Below, piece after piece: positions 58,345 to 64,000 of a DNA stretch of 64,000 nt. The notes beneath the pieces were generated by a model that was not told where the DNA came from, searched no databases, and saw only the letters and a program-made list of their open reading frames with translations. Within the stretch, counting starts at the first letter, position 1. The number at the start of each line of letters is the position of its first letter. Origin of the DNA: Gemmatimonadota bacterium. Its GTDB lineage: Bacteria; Gemmatimonadota; Gemmatimonadetes; Gemmatimonadales; GWC2-71-9. Position numbers and translations under genes: made by a program. The stretch lies in contig PNAE01000006.1 of NCBI GenBank assembly GCA_003169895.1, forward strand, positions 1 through 64,000, written 5' to 3'.

Positions 58345-59342
58345 TAACGGCTGGCGGCGACGGGGAGCGTCACGGTGGTGCCCTCCTCGCTGACATCGAT
58401 CCGACCGCCATGTGCCTGAATGATACGCCGAGCCAGCGCGACGTCCGCGTCCAGCGTCGGCGGGTGTCCTCCGAGCACGGCGACGCGAAGGTCACCGCGC
58501 TCCGCCTGCCCGACGATCGACAACGCGCTGCCTGGAGCGGCGTGACGAACAACGTGCCGCAGCAGGAACTCGAGCGCCTGCTGCAGCCGGATCCGGTCCC
58601 CCAGCACGCGGGGCAGCCCCGGGAGCACGTCAAGCCGCACGGTCACGCCCGCCTTGGCGCCGTCGGCCTCGAGTTGTGGACGCAGGCTCTGCAGCACGTC
58701 CGCGACGCGGATGGCGTCGCGCCGCATCTGCAGCGCCCCGCGATCGAGCTGGGCGATCTCCTGCAACCGGGCGACGTCGGTTTCCGCGGCCTCCATGCCT
58801 GCTCGCGCGGCTTCGAGCATTTCCTCCTGGTTGTCGTTGAGGGCGCCGAAGTGATTCTCCAGCAGGATGTGCAGGGCGATACGCGCCTCGTCGAGCTGGC
58901 GGCGAACGGCGGCCGACGCTTCGTCGAGGAGCACGGCATATTCCGCAATCCGATCGGCCGCGGCCCGTTCGCGCTCCCGGCTGCCGGCTTCGGCGACGGT
59001 CACCGCGCTGCTGAGATGATCGACGACTTCCTCGATGGAATCGAGTTCGTCGGGCGCAACGTCGGCCTCGGGAAGGGCCGCACTCCGCACCATGCTGAGC
59101 GGCGAGCGCGACGGTGTCGGGCGACGCTCAGCCGAGCCGGCGAGGCGCTCGATGCGACGCGCGACATAGCGGGTGTTCTGCCACGCGAGAATCAGCGAGC
59201 CGAGCGCCGAAACCGCGGCGGCGACCACAACCCACTCGGGGGCGGAGCGGTGGTAATGCCCCCAATACGCCAGGGCCGCCACGGTAAATACGCCAAGGAT
59301 GGCCGGCGCCACGGCGAGATAGAGCCGGTGCGAGATCTTCAC
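58344..59342 (-). CDS. Degenerate histidine kinase (KdpD C-terminal half, pseudokinase)
   Basis: 332 residues. Two N-terminal membrane helices (LAVAPAILGVFTVAALAYWG, WVVVAAAVSALGSLILAWQN), then a helical region aligned to the HisKA helices. The motif DEARIALHILLEN (from Asp151) occupies the place of HELRTPLHIL: the phospho-acceptor His is Asp and the Pro is Ala. The N-box is LLRHVVRHA (no Asn), and the G1 box is VAVLGGHPP with no DxGxG. A recognisable end RRIIQAHGGRIDVSEEGTTVTLPVA remains. It overlaps the KdpD sensor-half gene by 4 bases. It probably forms a complex with it and acts without phosphotransfer; that is inference. Confidence 0.75.
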   Translation of the reverse strand: MKISHRLYLAVAPAILGVFTVAALAYWGHYHRSAPEWVVVAAAVSALGSLILAWQNTRYVARRIERLAGSAERRPTPSRSPLSMVRSAALPEADVAPDELDSIEEVVDHLSSAVTVAEAGSRERERAAADRIAEYAVLLDEASAAVRRQLDEARIALHILLENHFGALNDNQEEMLEAARAGMEAAETDVARLQEIAQLDRGALQMRRDAIRVADVLQSLRPQLEADGAKAGVTVRLDVLPGLPRVLGDRIRLQQALEFLLRHVVRHAAPGSALSIVGQAERGDLRVAVLGGHPPTLDADVALARRIIQAHGGRIDVSEEGTTVTLPVAASR

Positions 59343-60520
59343 GTGTCATCCTTGGGCGTCTCAAGGGAAACCACCAGGACGTCGAGTCCTTCCGGGTTGC
59401 GCGTCAAGCGCTCGACCACCGAACCACGAGTCAGATGACGCCACCAGCTCCGCCGCGACTGCCCGACAATGATCAGCGTGACACCCTTGTCGCGCGCGAA
59501 GGTGCGAATCGCTCCCGCGATATCCTCCGACTCCAGCTTGACGACTTCGGCGCCCATGCCCTGCGCTCGCTGGATGTTCTCGACCAGCTTGCGCTGCACG
59601 CTGGCGTCAATCCGGGCGGCGCTCTCGGCTGGTGTCTGCACGTAGACGCAGTACCAATCACGGTTAAGCCGGCCGGCAATGCGGCTCGCCTTGCGCAGCA
59701 GCACGGTCGTGTACTCCGGGTGGCTCGACATCGCGACCAGGATCCGATCGACGGCGCGCCGGTCGATGGTGCGTTTCCCGGTCGGCGTGGCGTCCACCCG
59801 CGCCGCGATTACTTCGCGGGTGCGATCGACGGAACTGGCCACCTCACGCAACGCGAGCTCGCGCAGGGTGGTGAGGTTTTCTTCGGTGAAGAAACTGGTG
59901 AGCGCGGTGGCGACCTTGTCGGCCGCATAGATCTTGCCTTCGAGCAGGCGCTGCCGCAGGTCCTCGGCCGAAATGTCGAGATTGATGACCTGGTCAGCGA
60001 GGGAAATCACCCAGTCCGGTACGGTCTCGCGGACGGTGACGCCGAGCGTCTTCTGCAGCACGTCGTTGAGCGATTCAAGGTGCTGCACGTTGAGCGCGGA
60101 GATGACGCTGATGCCCTCGTCGAGGAGCGCGATGACATCTTCCCAGCGCTTGCCACGACCGGCGCCGGGCACGTTGGTGTGCGCCAGCTCGTCGACGATT
60201 GCCACCTGCGGCCGGCGCGCGATGACGGCGGCGACATCCATTTCCTCGAGCGTGACGCCGCGGTACTCGATCCGCTTGCGCGGGACAATTTCGAGGTCGC
60301 GGATCTGCGCTTCCGTCTCGGCGCGGCCGTGCGCCTCGATGTAGGCGATTACGACGTCGACCCCGCGCTGGCGGAGCTGGTGCGCCTCGTTGAGCATGCG
60401 GAAGGTCTTGCCGGTGCCGGCGGCGGATCCGACGTACAGCTTGAGCTTGCCGCGTTCGCGCGTCTGGAGCAGGTCGGCGAACGACTGCTCGCCGGACGGT
60501 GCGTTCAACGGCTCGGGCAT
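59339..60520 (-). CDS. KdpD N-terminal sensor and USP domain protein
   Basis: 393 residues. The KdpD sensor domain is clear: KLKLYVGSAAGTGKTFRMLNEAHQLRQRGVDVVIAYIEAHGR (Walker A form GTGKT), VAIVDELAHTNVPGAGRGKRWEDVIALLDEGI (Walker B), NVQHLESLNDVLQKTLGVTVRETVPDW, then a universal-stress-like domain (RILVAMSSHPEYTTVLLRKASRIAGRLN ... VTLIIVGQSRRSWWRHLTRGSVVERLTR). It lacks the four-helix membrane domain and the kinase, which are encoded partly by the next gene. It lies downstream of kdpC and should sense K+ limitation. Confidence 0.9.
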   Translation of the reverse strand: MPEPLNAPSGEQSFADLLQTRERGKLKLYVGSAAGTGKTFRMLNEAHQLRQRGVDVVIAYIEAHGRAETEAQIRDLEIVPRKRIEYRGVTLEEMDVAAVIARRPQVAIVDELAHTNVPGAGRGKRWEDVIALLDEGISVISALNVQHLESLNDVLQKTLGVTVRETVPDWVISLADQVINLDISAEDLRQRLLEGKIYAADKVATALTSFFTEENLTTLRELALREVASSVDRTREVIAARVDATPTGKRTIDRRAVDRILVAMSSHPEYTTVLLRKASRIAGRLNRDWYCVYVQTPAESAARIDASVQRKLVENIQRAQGMGAEVVKLESEDIAGAIRTFARDKGVTLIIVGQSRRSWWRHLTRGSVVERLTRNPEGLDVLVVSLETPKDDT

Positions 60521-60529
60521 GCCGAGAAG

Positions 60530-61054
60530 CTAACGTCGGCGCAGGACGAAATCGCCGGTGGCACTCGGACCGGCGCGCTGGTCGGCGCGCCAGCGCCCGA
60601 CGAGGGAGTCGCCCCGCCAGAAGCCTGCCAGCGCGATCGGCCACTTCGCTTGCGGCGAGAGCGAAATGACCACGGAATCGCCGCGCAAAGCGACCCAGAC
60701 GTCGGGCGTGCCGGTCACCAGACCCGTTGCGACACCGAGCGTGTCGAGCCTGATGTCGTAGGTGCCAAACGCAACGGGCGGCGCGCCGAACATCGAGGTG
60801 GTGACGCGCTCCCGATTGAGCACCAGCGCCAGCGCGCCGACGGTGCTGGCGCGGACCGTCTCGTGGCCATATTCACCGGAATCCGCGCGCAAGGCGATTA
60901 CCCACGCCCCGTCAAGCCGGGCCACCGCCGGCTCGGCGAGATGCGCGCGCCACGCCACCATGTCAGGCCGGCAGGCCGCAACGAGGACGATGGCCATGAT
61001 CGCCCCGCCCGTTCGCGCCACCAAGGCCCGACCGAGCAGCGACGCGCTATGCAT
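60530..61054 (-). CDS. Lipoprotein in the kdp locus
   Basis: 174 residues from ATG 61054, overlapping the porin stop (TGATG). Lipobox in AIMAIVLVAACRPD. The mature part is lipocalin- or beta-sandwich-like: LDGAWVIALRADSG, SMFGAPPVAFGTYDIRLDTLG, VWVALRGDSVVISLSPQ, IALAGFWRGDSLVGRWRAD, ending FVLRRR. No family recognised. Its place between a porin and kdpD suggests an outer-membrane or periplasmic accessory of potassium uptake; unproven. Confidence 0.55.
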   Translation of the reverse strand: MHSASLLGRALVARTGGAIMAIVLVAACRPDMVAWRAHLAEPAVARLDGAWVIALRADSGEYGHETVRASTVGALALVLNRERVTTSMFGAPPVAFGTYDIRLDTLGVATGLVTGTPDVWVALRGDSVVISLSPQAKWPIALAGFWRGDSLVGRWRADQRAGPSATGDFVLRRR

Positions 61055-62208
61055 CAGAAGATGTGTGACACGCCGAGTGCGATCGACAACTGGCTGTGTT
61101 GTCCGTCGTACACCGGCAGGGTGGAGTGGTCGTACCGGAGTTCCGGACGTACCAGGGCATGTTGCCAGCTCTTGAGGTTCAGCGTCGCGGTCAGGCTGCT
61201 CACCGTTTGTCCGCCGTTGACCGGATAGCCGAGTCCGCCGGACAGCCGCGCACCGTCGCGGTCGTTGACGAGGTCGGCCCTGATGCCCAGGCCCACGTGC
61301 GGGGACAAATCGGCTGCGGTCCAGAAGCCGACACCGTACCACTTGGCGGTCGTGCCGCCAGCCGCGGCGCCGTCCTCCTGCCCGTAGTCGAGCTGGAGCC
61401 AGGTGGTGACGCTGCCGCCAAACTTGCGCGACAGGAGCGCCTGGGCGCCGCTCCGCAGGTTGGTGGTGCTACCAGCCTGTTCGGGGCCGACATATCCGAG
61501 GAGCGCGATGGTGGTGGCGCTGTCCGGGGCAAGCCCGAGTCGACCCATGAGGCTCTTGCCGCGGTTGTTGTCGGCGACAAGATCCCAGCCATTGGTGACG
61601 CGGAGTTCGGCGTCGAGCCGCGAACTGAACTTGCCATCGATCTCGATCCCGGTTTCGGTGAACGGCTCGAGAAAGATGTCCTGCGTGCCGACATCGAGAT
61701 TCGGATTCTGGACGTCCTCGAACACTTCAAGACCCATCAACGTGGCCATCTTGCCGGCCTTGAACTGGACATAGCGGTCCTTGCCGGCGGGCAGATTGAG
61801 CGTCACATACGCCTGCCAGATGTCGGCATCGGCGCCGAGATCGAGTCCACCGGACTTGACGACGGCAGCGTTCTGACCGAACACCGGCTCGAAGTGGAAC
61901 CCGGCATCCCAGCTGTCCGTCGCGGCCACCCGTTCGAAGACGACATCGCCGACGTTGAGCATGAACTGGTTGTGATCGCGTCCGAAGAGGCGTCCCACGA
62001 TCGCCTCGTCCGTGGCGCGCGTGGACGCCGTAAACGAGGTGGTGACATAGCCGGTGATCGTGATCGGTGCGGGCTTCGCGGCGGCTGAGTCAGCGGATTG
62101 AGCTGCGAGCATGTTGGGAATGCCCAGGGCCCAGAGCCCAAAGCCCAGAGCCAGGCCCGGAGCCCGGAGCCGAGAGCTGGTGGTAGTGATTGGAGACTTC
62201 GTCGACAT
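61054..62208 (-). CDS. Outer-membrane beta-barrel porin (BBP2-like) in the kdp locus
   Basis: 384 residues. Signal peptide (residues about 1-37) ends in MLAAQ; its n- and h-regions (residues 11-29) are built by a heptamer repeat. The mature protein starts with ITITGYVTTSFTAST and has alternating-hydrophobic strands (NQFMLNVGDVVFERVAATDSWDAGFHFEPVFGQ, YVTLNLPAGKDRYVQFKAGKM, LEPFTETGIEIDGKF) ending in aromatic SIALGVSHIF, as outer-membrane barrels do. The pattern is that of the putative beta-barrel porin-2 (OmpL-like) family. It lies between kdpC and the lipoprotein on one strand, so it may admit K+ for the Kdp pump. Confidence 0.75.
   Translation of the reverse strand: MSTKSPITTTSSRLRAPGLALGFGLWALGIPNMLAAQSADSAAAKPAPITITGYVTTSFTASTRATDEAIVGRLFGRDHNQFMLNVGDVVFERVAATDSWDAGFHFEPVFGQNAAVVKSGGLDLGADADIWQAYVTLNLPAGKDRYVQFKAGKMATLMGLEVFEDVQNPNLDVGTQDIFLEPFTETGIEIDGKFSSRLDAELRVTNGWDLVADNNRGKSLMGRLGLAPDSATTIALLGYVGPEQAGSTTNLRSGAQALLSRKFGGSVTTWLQLDYGQEDGAAAGGTTAKWYGVGFWTAADLSPHVGLGIRADLVNDRDGARLSGGLGYPVNGGQTVSSLTATLNLKSWQHALVRPELRYDHSTLPVYDGQHSQLSIALGVSHIF
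62122..62177. repeat. GC-rich heptamer repeat coding for a signal peptide
   Basis: Eight units: GCCCAGG, GCCCAGA, GCCCAAA, GCCCAGA, GCCAGGC, CCGGAGC, CCGGAGC, CGAGAGC. They lie within the porin gene and code residues 11-29 (ending LGFGLWALG) on the minus strand. Confidence 0.75.
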
Positions 62209-62230
62209 CGTTGGATCACCTCAAGAGAGT

Positions 62231-62833
62231 TCAGCGCGCCGCAGCAGGCCGTGGCAGCACGCTGTCGAGCGCAATGTTGAGCAGGAGGACGTTCACCCGC
62301 GGCTCGCCGAAGAAGCCGAACTGGCGACCAGTGATGTGTTGCTCAACCAGCGTCCGCACCCGGGCGCTGTCGGCTTGGCGCGCCCTGGCCACGCGAGCCA
62401 CCTGCAGGAAGGCGTTGGCGGGCGAGATGTCGGGATCGAGTCCCGACGCGGAACTGGTGACCATGTCGGCGGGAATACTTCCCTTCACCGCACCGTTGTT
62501 CTTGATGGCGTCGTCGATGGCGCCAGCGATCAGCGTGTCGGCAAGCTTGCGATCGGTCGGCCCCTTGTTGGTGCCGCTCGACGCGCTAGCGTCGTAGCCG
62601 TTCCCCGCCGCCGACGGCCGCGGATGGAAGTACTCCGGCCGCGTGAAGGTCTGCCCGATCAGCGCACTGCCGACGACGCGCCCGTTCGCCGTGACGAGCG
62701 ACCCGTTCGCCTGGTGCGGGAAGAGTACCTGCGCGAGCCCGGTCACGATCCCGGGGTACACCACGCCGGTGATGACGCAGAGCAGCAGCGTCAGGACGAT
62801 CGCGGGACGTAGTTGCTTCCTGAGCATGGTCAC
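62231..62833 (-). CDS. kdpC: Potassium-transporting ATPase subunit KdpC
   Basis: 200 residues from GTG 62833, overlapping the kdpB stop (GTGA). One N-terminal membrane helix ([28 protein letters not shown]), then [51 protein letters not shown] (conserved KdpC motif QxFxxPxYFxxRPSA), [27 protein letters not shown], and the end [16 protein letters not shown]. It stabilises the KdpFABC complex. It is followed directly by the porin gene. Confidence 0.95.
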   Translation of the reverse strand: MTMLRKQLRPAIVLTLLLCVITGVVYPGIVTGLAQVLFPHQANGSLVTANGRVVGSALIGQTFTRPEYFHPRPSAAGNGYDASASSGTNKGPTDRKLADTLIAGAIDDAIKNNGAVKGSIPADMVTSSASGLDPDISPANAFLQVARVARARQADSARVRTLVEQHITGRQFGFFGEPRVNVLLLNIALDSVLPRPAAAR

Positions 62834-64000
62834 ACCATCCGGAGGAGAACGAGGAGCACATCGATGAGCTTGATGCCGGCGAACGGCACCAGGATCCCGC
62901 CCACGCCATAGATCCAGAGATTGCGGCGCAGGATCGCCGCCGCCCCGGCCGGGCGATACCGCACGCCGCGGAGCGCGAGCGGAATCAGCGCCACGATGAT
63001 CAGCGCGTTGAAGATCACGGCGGCCAGGATGGCGGATTGCGGCGAATGCAGCCGCATCACGTTGAGCGCATTGAGCGCGGGATACGTCACGGCGAACATC
63101 GCCGGGATGATGGCGAAATACTTCGCAACGTCGTTGGCAATCGAGAACGTGGTCAACGACCCGCGGGTCATCAGCAGCTGCTTCCCGATCTCGACGATTT
63201 CGATCAGCTTGGTCGGATTGGAGTCGAGATCGACCATGTTGCCGGCCTCACGCGCCGCCTGGGTACCGGTGTTCATCGCGACGCCCACATCGGCCTGGGC
63301 CAGCGCCGGTGCGTCATTGGTGCCGTCGCCGGTCATGGCCACCAGCCGGCCGCCCTGCTGCTCGCGGCGGATCAGTGCCAGCTTGTCTTCCGGCTTGGCT
63401 TCGGCGAGGAAATCGTCGACGCCCGCCTCGTGCGCAATCGCCGCCGCAGTGAGCGGGTTGTCGCCAGTGATCATGACGGTGCGGATTCCCATGGCGCGCA
63501 AGCGGTCGAAGCGCTCACGCATGCCGCCCTTGACGATGTCCTTCAAGTAGACCACGCCGAGCACGTGCGTGTGGCCAGGACTCCGTTCCGCGACAACCAG
63601 TGGCGTCCCGCCTTCGTGTGCGATCTGTTCCACGATGCCGACCATTTCCATCGGCACGGTGCCGCCTGCTTCCTGCACCCAGTGTGTGATCGCGTCGCCG
63701 GCACCCTTGCGGAGCTGTACGTCACCCATGTCGACGCCACTCATCCGCGTCGCCGCCGAGAACGGCACGAACACCATTTGCTGATGCTCGGGGGTTTCAC
63801 TCACGGTGCGGCCGCGGAGATTGAATCGTTCCTTGGCGAGCACCACGATGCTGCGGCCCTCGGGCGTCTCGTCGGGCAATGAGGCCAGCTGCGCCCGATC
63901 GGCCAGCTGCTCCGGCGTCACACCCTGCACCGGCCGGAACTCCACCGCCTGGCGGTTGCCGAGGGTGATGGTGCCGGTCTTGTCGAGCAGCAGGGTGTTG
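62830..64000 (-). CDS. kdpB: Potassium-transporting ATPase subunit KdpB (3' part; runs off window)
   Basis: 390 codons visible; the frame is open to the right edge. At the edge it reads [18 protein letters not shown], the phosphorylation motif. The middle has [37 protein letters not shown] and the hinge [83 protein letters not shown] in pattern, the KdpB hallmark. Three C-terminal membrane helices finish it. It hydrolyses ATP for high-affinity K+ uptake with KdpA, which lies beyond the window. Confidence 0.95.
   Translation of the reverse strand, partial: NTLLLDKTGTITLGNRQAVEFRPVQGVTPEQLADRAQLASLPDETPEGRSIVVLAKERFNLRGRTVSETPEHQQMVFVPFSAATRMSGVDMGDVQLRKGAGDAITHWVQEAGGTVPMEMVGIVEQIAHEGGTPLVVAERSPGHTHVLGVVYLKDIVKGGMRERFDRLRAMGIRTVMITGDNPLTAAAIAHEAGVDDFLAEAKPEDKLALIRREQQGGRLVAMTGDGTNDAPALAQADVGVAMNTGTQAAREAGNMVDLDSNPTKLIEIVEIGKQLLMTRGSLTTFSIANDVAKYFAIIPAMFAVTYPALNALNVMRLHSPQSAILAAVIFNALIIVALIPLALRGVRYRPAGAAAILRRNLWIYGVGGILVPFAGIKLIDVLLVLLRMV

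Overview
The window reads as a piece of a high-GC, Gram-negative, didermic bacterial chromosome, most likely a member of the Gemmatimonadota. This is an inference from overall gene content: lipoprotein-rich secretome, MglA/roadblock genes beside recR/dnaX, Big2 and PEP-CTERM surface proteins, and heptameric intergenic repeats. No 16S rRNA or tRNA gene was seen to confirm it. Coding is dense and many neighbours overlap by 4 nt (ATGA/GTGA type).

Layout. (1) 1-4060: the end of a prophage or phage-like element with visibly lower GC: the C-terminal part of a large virion-type protein, a tail-fibre-like protein and four small unknowns. It abuts a comM gene cut immediately before its Walker A motif, so the element sits inside comM. 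(2) 4.7-9.9 kb: a lipoprotein, a small LTXXQ-like periplasmic protein and a giant 1299-residue NtrY-type sensor kinase. (3) 9.9-18.6 kb: a TolC/MacA/MacB export operon with one ATPase and four permeases arranged as a duplicated A-B pair. (4) 18.6-21.6 kb: PIG-L/BshB1-like deacetylase, cysteine desulfurase and MnmA (sulfur relay to tRNA). (5) 21.8-29.0 kb, minus strand: dnaJ, grpE, a secreted glycosidase with a secreted esterase, an FKBP lipoprotein and a small lipoprotein. (6) 29.1-35.4 kb, minus strand: cinA, pgsA, mglA, roadblock, recR, ebfC, dnaX, then an SRP 4.5S-type RNA gene upstream of dnaX. (7) 35.4-42.7 kb: S10 carboxypeptidase, a VapBC toxin-antitoxin pair with a visible operator, a glycosyltransferase, a PEP-CTERM protein, a YVTN propeller, YihY and YtxH-like proteins. 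(8) 42.7-48.6 kb: class II aldolase diverging from pyruvate kinase, an MBL hydrolase and phosphoglucose isomerase. The roughly 1-kb gap between them carries direct repeats and DnaA-box-like sites and is a candidate replication origin. (9) 48.7-56.6 kb: a Uma2 protein, a lipoprotein, a 1205-residue Big2 surface lipoprotein, and a coupled thiol-redox operon (DsbD-like, TlpA-like, a cysteine-free peroxiredoxin-like protein, and a secreted protein with exactly two mature cysteines). (10) 56.8-64 kb: ispG, a SHOCT-like protein, then a kdp locus with a split KdpD whose kinase half is degenerate, a lipoprotein, a beta-barrel porin, kdpC and the 3' part of kdpB, which runs off the right edge.

The feature least explained by standard annotation is a set of heptanucleotide repeat elements. 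One family (GTGAGAC/GTGAGAG/GTGAAAC units in inverted arms, often bounded by GTAAGA...TCTTAC) lies at gene 3' ends at seven places. At two of them it encloses a second, unrelated palindrome. A second, GC-rich family (GCCCAGA/CCTGAGC type) lies at four places. Both families run into coding sequence: the ispG and Uma2 C-termini, the DnaX linker and the whole porin signal peptide. No CRISPR array or tRNA was recognised.
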